From Tepidiphilus olei (GTDB lineage: Bacteria > Pseudomonadota > Gammaproteobacteria > Burkholderiales > Rhodocyclaceae): 51,092 nt of DNA. Under the pieces are notes generated by a model. The model searched no databases. It saw nothing but the letters and a program-made list of their open reading frames with translations, and was not told the DNA's origin. Position 1 is the stretch's first letter, and each line of letters starts with the position of its first letter. A program made the position numbers and the translations under genes. The stretch spans positions 1-51,092 of the forward strand of contig NZ_SBHO01000011.1 of the NCBI RefSeq assembly GCF_006980705.1, given 5' to 3'. This document shows, one piece after another, positions 1-9,950 of this stretch.

Positions 1-16
1 CGACACGCATCGCCAT
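1..16 (-). CDS. Possible 5' end of a divergent gene, cut by the window edge
   Basis: On the minus strand a purine-rich AAAGGAG-type ribosome binding site (about 28-34) precedes in-frame ATG codons at 25, 16 and 10. The ATG at 16 has the best spacing, and the reading frame is open to the window edge. Only about five codons are visible, so no function can be given. If real, 30-128 is a divergent intergenic region shared with the original upstream region of modABC, before the intron landed in it. Confidence 0.3.
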
Positions 17-100
17 GATGGGCATACTCCTTTCTCGAAGTCATGGCGTCAGACCGAGCGCCGCGCGCTTCCTGCCAGAGGCGCTAAACGGAATTTACAG

Positions 101-126
101 AAAGGATGGTACACAACCTTTTTTTT
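101..126 (+). terminator. Weak stem-loop plus T8 tract that the intron follows
   Basis: AAAGG (101-105) can pair with CCTTT (117-121), and a run of eight T ends at 126. The next bases are GT and then the intron's GTGCG. Group IIC introns characteristically insert just after terminator-like hairpins with T tracts, so this is best read as the intron target. The stem is short and its value as a real terminator is doubtful. Confidence 0.35.
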
Positions 127-506
127 GTGTGCGCCCGGCACGGGCGCACTCTTGGAGGTGAGAGTCCTCCCGTGAGTTGATCACAGCGAACGAAGCGAAG
201 CGCAACTGCATGAGGGTGACCGATTGTGGGGAGGAAGCGTGGAGCGAAACTGCGAGCCGATGGACAAGAACCGGATAGAAGGCGCTGCCGAGCAGGGCGA
301 GCGGGCGCAATTCCGCGAAGCTCTCGTGATCAAGGCGAGGTGGCGTAAATTCGGCGGTTGTGCAGTGAAGGAGTGCGTTCTTACCCGGGGAGATCTCGCC
401 TTGTGGCTGAAAGGCCGACGTGGAGACACGGAGCGAGAAGTCAGCAGAGGCCGTAGTAGTTGCCAACAAGGAACGAAGGGCCGAACGAGGAGGAATGTTC
501 GAGGTC

Positions 507-1871
507 ATGTCGATGTTGAACGCAATGCGTCAGAAGTCTGCGCGAGCAGAGCGGGCGGGCGTAGCGCACGGTGAAGCCGGGCGTGATCCTGTCAGCGACG
601 AAGCGGGCAGCCCGCGACGAGACAACGAGAGCACAGGGTCGGCGCTGCTTGAGGCAGTGCTGACGAGAGAGAACCTGCAGCGGGCCTGGAAGCGGGTCAA
701 AGCCAACAAAGGGGCAGCTGGCGTGGATGGTCTGGATATTGAACAGACGGCCCGTCATCTGGTCACGGCGTGGCCGACGATACGCGACCAGCTGCGGCAG
801 GGGACGTACCGGCCCAGTCCGCTACGCAGGGTGACGATCCCGAAACCTGACGGCGGCGAGCGCGAGCTTGGTATCCCGACGGTGACGGATCGGCTGATCC
901 AGCAAGCACTGCTGCAAGTGCTGCAACCGATACTGGACCCGACCTTCAGCGAACACAGCTACGGCTTCCGACCGGGAAGGCGAGCCCACGACGCGATCCT
1001 TGCGGCGCAGGGCTACATTCAATCCGGACGGCGGATCGTGGTCGATGTCGATCTGGAGAAATTCTTCGATCGCGTCAATCACGACATCCTCATTGACCGC
1101 CTGAAGAAGCGCATCGACGAGGCCGGGATCATCCGGCTGATTCGAGCGTATCTGAACAGCGGCATCATGAGCGACGGCGTCGTGTTGGAACGGTACCAGG
1201 GCACACCGCAAGGCGGGCCGCTGAGTCCGTTACTGGCGAACGTGATGCTCGATGAAGTGGATAAGGTGTTGGAGAAGCACGGCCATTGCTTCGCACGCTA
1301 CGCCGACGACTGCAATGTTTATGTACGCAGCCGCAAGGCAGGCGAGCGGGTGATGGCGCTGCTGCGCAAGTGCTACGCCAAGCTACGGCTCAAGGTCAAC
1401 GAGACCAAGAGCGCGGTCGCCAGTGCCAAGGGCAGGAAGTTTCTGGGATGCAGCTTCTGGTTTGCCAAGGATGGGGTCAAGCGCAGGGTGGCCGACAAGC
1501 CGATGGCGACATTCAAGCAACGGGTGAGGCAACTGACCCGGCGCTCTGGTGGTCGCAGCATGGCAGAGGTCATCGACAAGCTCAAACCCTACCTGCTGGG
1601 CTGGAAAGCCTATTTCGGGCTGGCGCAGACGCCAAAAGTCTGGCGCAGGCTGGACGAATGGCTACGCCACCGATTGCGGGCGATTCAACTCAGGCAATGG
1701 CGACGAGGTAGCACCATCTTCCGGGAACTGACCAAGCTGGGTGCGGCTGAGCAGGTGGCAAAGCGCGTGGCGCAGAACGCGCGCTGCTGGTGGCGAAACA
1801 GCATGGGCGACATCCAACGGGTGCTGACCATTGCCTACTTCGACAAACTCGACCTACCCCGACTCTCATGA
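507..1871 (+). CDS. ltrA: Group II intron reverse transcriptase/maturase
   Basis: The intron-encoded protein helps splice its host RNA and reverse-transcribes it at new target sites. Reading from ATG 507 gives 454 residues. The N-terminal RT0-RT1 region includes NKGAAGVDG, followed by the palm motifs GIPTVTDRLIQQAL, YGFRPGR and the catalytic YADD (about residues 265-268). A thumb/maturase domain X runs to the end. There is no C-terminal HNH endonuclease, as expected of class C (group IIC) enzymes, which prime on nicked or replicating DNA. The frame is open further upstream, with alternative starts at 420 (ATG) and 495 (ATG). An AGGAGG at 488-493 is too close to 495 and rather far from 507, so the start is uncertain. 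The frame is intact, so the intron may still be mobile. Confidence 0.85.
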   Translation: MSMLNAMRQKSARAERAGVAHGEAGRDPVSDEAGSPRRDNESTGSALLEAVLTRENLQRAWKRVKANKGAAGVDGLDIEQTARHLVTAWPTIRDQLRQGTYRPSPLRRVTIPKPDGGERELGIPTVTDRLIQQALLQVLQPILDPTFSEHSYGFRPGRRAHDAILAAQGYIQSGRRIVVDVDLEKFFDRVNHDILIDRLKKRIDEAGIIRLIRAYLNSGIMSDGVVLERYQGTPQGGPLSPLLANVMLDEVDKVLEKHGHCFARYADDCNVYVRSRKAGERVMALLRKCYAKLRLKVNETKSAVASAKGRKFLGCSFWFAKDGVKRRVADKPMATFKQRVRQLTRRSGGRSMAEVIDKLKPYLLGWKAYFGLAQTPKVWRRLDEWLRHRLRAIQLRQWRRGSTIFRELTKLGAAEQVAKRVAQNARCWWRNSMGDIQRVLTIAYFDKLDLPRLS

Positions 1872-1883
1872 CCTCAACTTCTC

Positions 1884-2794
<911 letters not shown>

Positions 2795-2803
2795 GCTCGC
2801 GCG

Positions 2804-3469
2804 ATGAGCGCAGGCGCTTGGGCGGCCTTGGCCCTGTCGCTGCGTCTGGCCGCGGTGACGACGTTGGTGTTGTTCTTGATAGGAACGCCGCTCGCGTGGT
2901 GGCTCGCACGCACGCGCTCCCGCTTCAAGGAGGTCATTGCCGCGGTCGTGGCCTTGCCGCTCGTCCTGCCACCCACCGTGATCGGTTTCTATCTCCTGCT
3001 CCTCATGGGACCCCATGGACCGGTGGGTTGGCTCACCCAGCAACTCGGTTGGGGGCTGCTGCCGTTTTCCTTTTCCGGCCTCGTGGTGGGTTCGGTGATC
3101 TTTTCCTTGCCCTTTCTCGTTCAACCTCTGCAGAATGCCTTCGAAGCGTTGGGCGATCGCCCCTTGGAGGTAGCCGCCACCTTGCGCGCCGGGCCGTGGG
3201 ATCGCTTTTTCACCGTGGCCGTGCCGCTCGCCCGTCCGGGTTTTCTCACTGCCGGCGTGCTCAGTTTCGCCCATACGATGGGGGAATTCGGCGTCGTCCT
3301 GATGATCGGGGGCAATATCCCGGGCAGAACGACCGTCGCTTCGGTTCAGCTCTATGAGTTCGTCGAAGCGATGGAATATGGCGAGGCGCATCGGCTCGCT
3401 CTCGTCCTCGTCCTCTTCTCTTTTGCCGTCTTGCTGCTGCTCAACTTCTTCGGGAAGAGAAAGCGATGA
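2804..3469 (+). CDS. modB: Molybdate ABC transporter, permease
   Basis: Inner-membrane channel subunit for molybdate uptake. At 221 residues it is full length for ModB. Several hydrophobic helices are visible, starting with residues about 6-30. The EAA-type cytoplasmic loop that docks on the ATPase reads EVAATLRAGPWDRFFTVAVP, followed by LARPG. The motif GEFGVVLMIGGNIPGRT near the C-terminus is highly characteristic of ModB. It starts 9 bp after modA, and its stop overlaps the modC start in an ATGA, so the two are translationally coupled. Confidence 0.95.
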   Translation: MSAGAWAALALSLRLAAVTTLVLFLIGTPLAWWLARTRSRFKEVIAAVVALPLVLPPTVIGFYLLLLMGPHGPVGWLTQQLGWGLLPFSFSGLVVGSVIFSLPFLVQPLQNAFEALGDRPLEVAATLRAGPWDRFFTVAVPLARPGFLTAGVLSFAHTMGEFGVVLMIGGNIPGRTTVASVQLYEFVEAMEYGEAHRLALVLVLFSFAVLLLLNFFGKRKR

Positions 3470-4548
3470 TGCACGCCGGTATCGAGGCCGAGTTGCATGC
3501 CGACTTCGCCGATTTTTCGCTCAGGGTGTCTTTGTCCTTGCCCGGACGGGGTGTGAGCGCCCTCTTTGGCCCTTCGGGTTCGGGCAAGACGAGCTGCCTG
3601 CGGGCCTTGGCTGGTTTGATGCGGCCGCGAGGGTTCGTGCGCTTTGCCGACGAAATCTGGCAAGACGATGCCAAGAAAGTTTTCGTGCCGACGCATCGGC
3701 GGGCGATCGGCGTGGTCTTCCAAGAGGCGAGCCTTTTCGCCCATCTGTCGGTGCGCGGCAATGTCGAATATGGTCTGCGGCGTGTCCCGCCGGCGCAGCG
3801 GCGCATCGCCTTGGAGCAGGCGATCGAGCTGCTGGGGATCGCCCCGCTGCTCGATCGCCGTCCCCAGACTTTGTCCGGCGGTGAGCGCCAACGGGTGGCC
3901 ATCGCCCGAGCCTTGGCCGTTTCGCCGCGCCTCTTGCTGATGGACGAGCCGCTCTCGGCCCTGGACATCGGGCGCAAGGAGGAGATCATCCCCTACCTGG
4001 AACGTCTGCCGCACGAGCTCGACCTTCCCATCGTCTACGTCAGCCACGCGCCCGACGAGGTCGCGCGCCTGGCCGATCACTTAGTGGTTTTGCGCGCAGG
4101 CAAGGTACTGGCCAGCGGCCCCTTGTCCGAGGTGCTCGTGCGCCTGGATACGCCGATTCGCTTGGGCGAGGAGGCCGGTGTGGTCTTACAGGGGGAGGTT
4201 GCCGAGCACGACGAGACGTGGGTCTTGATGTGCGTTTCCTTTCCCGGGGGAAGGCTGTGGGTACGCCGTGAAAATCTACCCCTGGGTGCCCCTTTGCGCT
4301 TGCGGGTGCTCGCGCGCGACGTGAGCCTTGCGCGCTCGCCGCATCAGGATGCCAGCGTACTCAACGTGTTGCCGGCCAGAGTGGAGGCAATCGGCGAGGA
4401 TGAACACCCGGCCGACGCCTTGGTGCGGCTCACGGTGGGAGAATCCGCTCTGCTCGCGCGCATCACGCGTCGTTCCTTGGCCCGGCTCGATCTGCATCCC
4501 GGGCAAACCGTGTGGGCGCAGATCAAGGCGGTGGCGGTGCTGCGCTGA
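3466..4548 (+). CDS. modC: Molybdate ABC transporter, ATP-binding protein
   Basis: ATPase that powers molybdate import through ModB. The 360-residue protein begins in the ATGA overlap with modB. The nucleotide-binding domain shows Walker A GPSGSGKTS, a Q-loop region around VVFQEASLF, the signature LSGGERQRVAIARAL, Walker B LLLMDEPLSALD, and a switch histidine in YVSHAPDEV. The C-terminal third, including the segment around VLARDVSLARSPHQDASVLN, is a Mop/TOBE oxyanion-binding domain, which separates ModC from other sugar- or sulfate-type ATPases. No modE regulator gene is present in the window. Confidence 0.95.
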   Translation: MMHAGIEAELHADFADFSLRVSLSLPGRGVSALFGPSGSGKTSCLRALAGLMRPRGFVRFADEIWQDDAKKVFVPTHRRAIGVVFQEASLFAHLSVRGNVEYGLRRVPPAQRRIALEQAIELLGIAPLLDRRPQTLSGGERQRVAIARALAVSPRLLLMDEPLSALDIGRKEEIIPYLERLPHELDLPIVYVSHAPDEVARLADHLVVLRAGKVLASGPLSEVLVRLDTPIRLGEEAGVVLQGEVAEHDETWVLMCVSFPGGRLWVRRENLPLGAPLRLRVLARDVSLARSPHQDASVLNVLPARVEAIGEDEHPADALVRLTVGESALLARITRRSLARLDLHPGQTVWAQIKAVAVLR

Positions 4549-4673
4549 AACATCGGGGGGAGACGAGGGAGATGATACGACCTCTGCGGGCTGGTCGTTC
4601 CGGCAGGGGAACACGGCAATCCTTCGATGATCTACAATGCTTCTATGAGCCAGATGAAAGAAGGGGGTGCGTC

Positions 4674-4883
4674 ATGGATGCCGTCAGTGTCGCCAGCATG
4701 ATGACCGCCATGCAGCAAGCGCAGCTGCAGGATCAGGTCGGCACCGCCGTGCTGAGAAAAGCACTCGACGTGCAGGAGAGCACGGCGCAGGCGCTGCTCT
4801 CGGCGCTGCCGCAAATTCAACAAGCGCCGATATCGGCTTCGAATCCGCCGCACTTGGGCAATTCGGTCAATATTTTCGCCTGA
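4674..4883 (+). CDS. YjfB-like putative motility protein
   Basis: A 69-residue protein read from ATG 4674, which follows an AAGGGGG ribosome site. It begins MDAVSVASMMTAMQQAQ and has a middle AVLRKALDVQESTAQALL, then a PQIQQAP segment and a C-terminal NSVNIFA. This matches the small YjfB (putative motility protein) family as I know it, whose biochemical role is unsettled. It stands alone between modC and the convergent tgt. A flagellar link is supported only by family naming and by fliW and DUF2802 genes 5 kb away. The 125 bp upstream (4549-4673) contains a TACAAT -10-like hexamer at 4633-4638 without a convincing -35. Confidence 0.65.
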   Translation: MDAVSVASMMTAMQQAQLQDQVGTAVLRKALDVQESTAQALLSALPQIQQAPISASNPPHLGNSVNIFA

Positions 4884-4899
4884 ATCGCGCCTCCCCTCC

Positions 4900-7106
<2,207 letters not shown>

Positions 7107-7120
7107 ATAATCTTTCGTGC

Positions 7121-7204
7121 GCCGAGATGGCGGAACAGGTAGACGCAGCGGACTCAAAATCCGCCGGTGGTGACACCGTGAGGGTTCGACTCCCTCTCTC
7201 GGCA
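7121..7204 (+). tRNA. tRNA-Leu (anticodon CAA)
   Basis: Full cloverleaf: acceptor GCCGAGA pairs with TCTCGGC (7197-7203) and A7204 is the discriminator. The anticodon stem GCGGA/TCCGC closes the loop CTCAAAA, giving anticodon CAA for UUG codons. A long variable arm marks a class II tRNA, and the T-arm is AGGGTTCGACTCCCT. The 3' CCA is not encoded. It is followed by a strong terminator at 7248-7274. Confidence 0.97.
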
Positions 7205-7247
7205 TTATCTTAGCCTAAAACGTATCTCAACGGACTCATCGATAGCC

Positions 7248-7274
7248 CGGCAGGTTGATCCTGCCGATTTTTTT
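7248..7274 (+). terminator. Rho-independent terminator of tRNA-Leu
   Basis: CGGCAGG (7248-7254) and CCTGCCG (7260-7266) form a 7-bp GC-rich stem with loop TTGAT, followed by A and T7. The loop bases double as the -35 box of the next promoter, so terminator and promoter are interlocked. Confidence 0.9.
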
Positions 7275-7284
7275 ATGGTATAAT
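7255..7284 (+). promoter_or_regulatory. Strong sigma-70-type promoter nested in the tRNA-Leu terminator
   Basis: -35 TTGATC (7255-7260), an 18-bp spacer, an extended -10 TGG and a perfect TATAAT (7279-7284). The -35 occupies the loop of the preceding terminator hairpin. The predicted start falls inside the palindrome at 7285-7298. The nearest product is the short segment ending at the 7335-7360 terminator; readthrough would reach the thioesterase gene. Confidence 0.75.
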
Positions 7285-7298
7285 CAAACGAACGTTTG
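7285..7298 (+). promoter_or_regulatory. Perfect palindromic operator, TetR/PsrA-like
   Basis: CAAACGAACGTTTG is a perfect 6-2-6 inverted repeat that abuts the -10 hexamer and covers the likely transcription start, the position expected of a repressor site. It fits the published Pseudomonas PsrA-type pattern CAAAC-N4-GTTTG. The downstream genes (acyl-CoA thioesterase, crotonase) fit fatty-acid control. No regulator gene is in the window, so the cognate protein is unknown. Confidence 0.6.
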
Positions 7299-7360
7299 TC
7301 AGAAGCAAATGTTTCGATCCCTCCCTCGGTGGTTGCGCCCGCTCGTCGGGCGCTTTTTTT
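7291..7360 (+). ncRNA. Candidate short leader RNA or sRNA
   Basis: The interval between the predicted start inside the operator and the T tract at 7354-7360 is about 70 nt, the size of a small RNA. It contains a pyrimidine-rich CCCTCCCTC (7320-7328), which could pair with purine-rich ribosome binding sites, and it ends in a perfect intrinsic terminator hairpin. It may instead be an attenuated leader of the thioesterase gene. Supported only by flanking signals. Confidence 0.4.
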
Positions 7361-7440
7361 GCGACTTCGGTAGGAATGCATTATCATCATTTTTCCGATC
7401 GCAAAAGGAAGTTGGCAGCCATGTCCTTACGTTTACCTGA
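7309..7440 (+). CDS. Possible leader peptide running through the attenuator
   Basis: A 43-codon frame begins at ATG 7309 (MFRSLPRWLRPLVGRFF...), crosses the terminator at 7335-7360, and stops 20 bases inside the thioesterase gene. A ribosome on it would melt the terminator and could couple translation into the thioesterase. The ribosome site is poor and the composition is not distinctive, so it may be chance. Confidence 0.2.
   Translation: MFRSLPRWLRPLVGRFFCDFGRNALSSFFRSQKEVGSHVLTFT
7335..7360 (+). terminator. Intrinsic terminator or attenuator before the thioesterase gene
   Basis: GCGCCCG (7335-7341) pairs perfectly with CGGGCGC (7347-7353) over a 5-nt loop and is followed by T7. It lies 60 bp before the thioesterase start and about 70 nt after the predicted promoter, so it should stop most transcripts from that promoter. 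Confidence 0.88.
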
Positions 7441-7807
7441 TCTTCAGCCCGAGCTGCGTGTAATGCCCATGCCGGCCGATGTGAATTCGAATGGGGATGT
7501 GTTTGGCGGCTGGGTAATGGCGATGGTCGATATCGCCGGAGCCATGCCAGCGGTCCGGCGCAGCCGGGGGCGAGTAGCAACGGTGGCGGTCAACAGTTTC
7601 GTGTTCAAGCAGCCGATCGCGGTGGGTGACGTCGTGAGCTTCTATGCCAGGCTCGTCAAAGTGGGGAATACCTCCGTGACCGTCGATGTCGAAGTCTATG
7701 CCGAACGTCATCCTGAAAATCCCGTGGTCGTCAAAGTAACGGAGGCAAGGCTCACATACGTGGCCTTGGATGCGAACGGGCAGAAGCGCCCGATTCCCCC
7801 GGAATGA
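7421..7807 (+). CDS. Acyl-CoA thioesterase, YciA-like hotdog fold
   Basis: Hydrolyses acyl-CoA to free acid and CoA, probably in the cytoplasm on short or medium acyl chains. The 128-residue protein is a single hotdog domain. The helix motif reads NSNGDVFGGWVMAMVDIAGA, the classical YciA/BACH region with its Asn-Gly-Asp, followed by strands such as VNSFVFKQPIAVGD. The start at ATG 7421 is chosen because homologues begin just before the hotdog core and a GGAAG lies at 7406-7410; an in-frame ATG exists at 7376. The gene is 28 bp upstream of a crotonase-fold gene and downstream of an attenuator-like terminator with a palindromic operator, suggesting control by acyl-CoA or fatty acid. Confidence 0.9.
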   Translation: MSLRLPDLQPELRVMPMPADVNSNGDVFGGWVMAMVDIAGAMPAVRRSRGRVATVAVNSFVFKQPIAVGDVVSFYARLVKVGNTSVTVDVEVYAERHPENPVVVKVTEARLTYVALDANGQKRPIPPE

Positions 7808-7835
7808 AAAAACCTAGAACCTGGAGGAGGATTCG

Positions 7836-8639
7836 ATGAGCGAGAAACAGGTACATTGGGAAGTGGTCGACGGCATCGGCCGCCTGGAGCTCAATCGACC
7901 GGAATCGCTCAATGCGCTTTCGTTCGAGATGATGGCCGCGCTCGAGGAAGCGAGCGCAGCGCTGGTACAGCATCCCAATTTGCGGGTTTTGGTGGTAAGC
8001 GGTCGGGGTGACCACTTCATGGCCGGAGGGGATATCCGCGATTTTTCCCGTCTGCTCGATCGGCCTGCTGACGAGCGGCGAGAGATGTTTCGCACTGCGA
8101 TCGAGAAACGGGTAAATCCGGTGGTGGAGCGTTTGAGCCGTGTCCCTTGCCCGGTGGTGGCCAAAGTACGCGGCGCCTGTGCCGGGTTCGGCATGTCCTT
8201 GATGCTCGCTTGCGATTTGGCGATCGCTGCGAGCGACGCGGTGTTTACCACCGCCTATGCCATGCTGGGGCTTCCGGCCGATGGCGGGCTCACTTATTTT
8301 CTTCCTCGCGTGGTGGGCAGCCGCCGCGCAGCGGAGCTTTTTCTTTTGTCGGAACGTTTCGATGCGCAGCGAGCCCTGGAGTTGGGAATCGTCAATCGCG
8401 TGGTGGCACCCGAAGCGCTCGACGCCGAAGTCGATGCGCTGGTCGCGCGCCTGGTTGCCGGACCGGGCTACGCCTATGGGCGCATCCGCTCGCTGCTCGC
8501 CGATTCGCTCGAACAGAGCCTGGAGGCGCAGCTCCTTGCCGAAGCCGAGGCATTCGGCGATTGCAGCGCCACGGAGGATTTCGCCGAAGGCGTCGAGGCG
8601 TTCCTGGCCAAACGTAAACCACGTTTTCGCGGTTGCTGA
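7836..8639 (+). CDS. Enoyl-CoA hydratase/isomerase family protein
   Basis: A 267-residue crotonase-fold enzyme acting on an acyl-CoA. An excellent GGAGGAGG site precedes ATG 7836. The CoA-binding and oxyanion regions are recognisable: FMAGGDIRDF, and GACAGFGMSLMLACD at about residues 113-127. Neither glutamate of classical enoyl-CoA hydratase is present: the position of rat Glu144 is Ser121 and that of Glu164 is Tyr141. Instead Asp149 lies in LPADGG, the arrangement seen in PaaG-like and delta3,delta2-enoyl-CoA isomerases. Isomerase activity is therefore more likely than hydration; the exact substrate cannot be told. It forms an apparent pair with the thioesterase. Confidence 0.85.
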   Translation: MSEKQVHWEVVDGIGRLELNRPESLNALSFEMMAALEEASAALVQHPNLRVLVVSGRGDHFMAGGDIRDFSRLLDRPADERREMFRTAIEKRVNPVVERLSRVPCPVVAKVRGACAGFGMSLMLACDLAIAASDAVFTTAYAMLGLPADGGLTYFLPRVVGSRRAAELFLLSERFDAQRALELGIVNRVVAPEALDAEVDALVARLVAGPGYAYGRIRSLLADSLEQSLEAQLLAEAEAFGDCSATEDFAEGVEAFLAKRKPRFRGC

Positions 8640-8648
8640 GGGCGCGTT

Positions 8649-8720
8649 CGCACGACCCGACGTGCGGGGAGGGCGACTTCCTGCGAAGTCTCGAAGGGCT
8701 TCCGCTCATAGGTACCGCAC
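8649..8720 (+). other. Structured intergenic segment with competing stems
   Basis: Between the crotonase gene and the DUF2802 gene, CGCACG (8649-8654) can pair with CGTGCG (8661-8666). That second arm overlaps GTGCGG (8662-8667), which can pair instead with CCGCAC (8715-8720). The interior holds GACTTC-CTGC-GAAGTC (8675-8690). The two outer pairings exclude each other. I recognise no known RNA family, and there is no T tract. Confidence 0.3.
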
Positions 8721-8738
8721 CCCGAAGTGCCCAATGTC

Positions 8739-8767
8739 TTGGTGAGAATTCCGTCCGGCTTTATCAT
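8739..8767 (+). promoter_or_regulatory. Possible promoter for the DUF2802-SPOR-fliW run
   Basis: TTGGTG (8739-8744), a 17-bp spacer and TATCAT (8762-8767), 31 bp before the GTG start of the DUF2802 gene. It matches sigma-70 consensus moderately; I do not see a clear flagellar sigma-28 motif. Confidence 0.4.
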
Positions 8768-8797
8768 TGTCACTAGAAGAACGACGGAGCGCTGAGC

Positions 8798-9259
8798 GTG
8801 CAGTGGGTGATCGGCGGGATCCTGGTGGCGAGCATCGCTTGGGTGATGTTCGAGGTCGTGCGCTGGTGGCGTGCTCGTCGGCGAAATCAGACCAAGGGCA
8901 CGATCAACGCTACCGCCTCCGATGTGCCGGGTGCAACTCCGGCCCTCTTTGCACTCGATCTGGCGGTGAAAACGATCGAGCGGCGCTGCGAGGCGTTGCA
9001 GCGCGATCTCGAAGAGCATGCCCGCCGTGAGCAGGAAATTCTCGAACGGCTGAATCGCCTGGAGGCATCTGCTGCGGCCTCCACCTCCGCTACCGGCCCG
9101 GTCGAACCGCTTGCCGCTTCTCCAGAATACGTCGAACCGATGGTACTCGCCCGCCGGGGGTTGGATGCGCCGGCGATTGCCGCGCGCTGCGGCATCACGC
9201 TCGGCGAGGCGGAGCTGCTCGTGGCGATGGCGCGCGGCGAAGGGAGAAGTGAGCCATGA
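8798..9259 (+). CDS. DUF2802 domain protein, membrane-anchored
   Basis: A 153-residue protein of unknown function. GTG 8798 follows GGAG with 7-bp spacing. One N-terminal membrane helix (residues about 2-22, ending in a basic RWWRARRR stretch) anchors it with the rest in the cytoplasm. A charged coiled-coil-like stretch follows (ERRCEALQRDLEEHARREQE), then a low-complexity Ala/Ser linker. The C-terminal segment, GLDAPAIAARCGITLGEAELLVAMAR, resembles a small helix-turn-helix and is what I associate with DUF2802. In gamma- and betaproteobacteria this family occurs near flagellar or chemotaxis genes. Its end overlaps the next gene in ATGA. Confidence 0.65.
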   Translation: MQWVIGGILVASIAWVMFEVVRWWRARRRNQTKGTINATASDVPGATPALFALDLAVKTIERRCEALQRDLEEHARREQEILERLNRLEASAAASTSATGPVEPLAASPEYVEPMVLARRGLDAPAIAARCGITLGEAELLVAMARGEGRSEP

Positions 9260-9915
9260 GTAAAGCCGAGGAAGATTCTCGAGTCTTTCCCTGGAAGCGG
9301 GTGCTGCTGGCCTTGCTGATCGCAACTGCTGCTGCGTACGGTCTATGGTATAAGATGAGGGATCCCCCGAGACCGGCGGCCGGCACCCAGGAAGCCCCTG
9401 CCCAGATGCAGGCTCAGAGCCAACCGGTCGGGCAAGAAGATAACGACCCCGCACCAAACGACCGATGGCAAGGGGCTGCGTCGCGGGAGGATGCTACAAC
9501 GCATCGCTCCCCGCTCGAGAATCATCCGCCGACGGTTGCATCGGAAGATCCGATCGTCGCCCAAGATGCTCCGCCGCCCGAACCGGTTGCGCCGACCTCG
9601 AAGGCTGATACGAGCGGCCAGAATGCTCCCGCCAAAGCGATGACAACGCACCCGGCCGGGGAAAAGACGGAAGAACCTCCCTTTATCGACCGTTCGAAAC
9701 CGCTCGACAAAGGCTACTATGTCCCCATCGGTGTGTTCGGACGGATGGATAATGCCATGGCACTCGCAGGGCGGGTGCAAGAACAAGGCTTTCCCTCTCA
9801 TCTACAAGCGCGGGTGTTGGTGGGGCCGTATGCTTCGCGCCAGGAAGCGCTGGAGGCGGCCAAGCAACTCAAGCGCCATGAGATCGAGGTTGGCGCGGTG
9901 ACCCAGGTGAAATGA
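9256..9915 (+). CDS. SPOR domain-containing membrane protein
   Basis: 219 residues, probably a bitopic inner-membrane protein that reaches into the periplasm and binds denuded peptidoglycan at division sites. A short cytoplasmic N-terminus and a hydrophobic helix (about residues 15-31) are followed by a long Pro/Ala/Glu-rich linker. The C-terminal SPOR-like domain starts near GYYVPIGVFGRMDNAMALAG and includes VLVGPYASRQEALEAAKQL. The start overlaps the DUF2802 stop in ATGA, so the two are co-translated. Confidence 0.85.
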   Translation: MSKAEEDSRVFPWKRVLLALLIATAAAYGLWYKMRDPPRPAAGTQEAPAQMQAQSQPVGQEDNDPAPNDRWQGAASREDATTHRSPLENHPPTVASEDPIVAQDAPPPEPVAPTSKADTSGQNAPAKAMTTHPAGEKTEEPPFIDRSKPLDKGYYVPIGVFGRMDNAMALAGRVQEQGFPSHLQARVLVGPYASRQEALEAAKQLKRHEIEVGAVTQVK

Positions 9916-9950
9916 GCGGTTTCGTAGGTTTTGAGACGAGGAGATGGGTG

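Noticed and set aside
7107-7120. preQ1 riboswitch upstream of queA
   Set aside because: The queA leader is occupied by the tRNA-Leu promoter and gene; no preQ1-I-like hairpin with A-rich tail is present.
7309-7332. Resemblance of TTTCGATCCCTCCCTCGG to the 3' end of the nearby tRNA-Leu (possible att remnant)
   Set aside because: Only about a dozen aligned bases with a gap, and no element lies between the two copies. Better explained by chance or T-loop-like composition.
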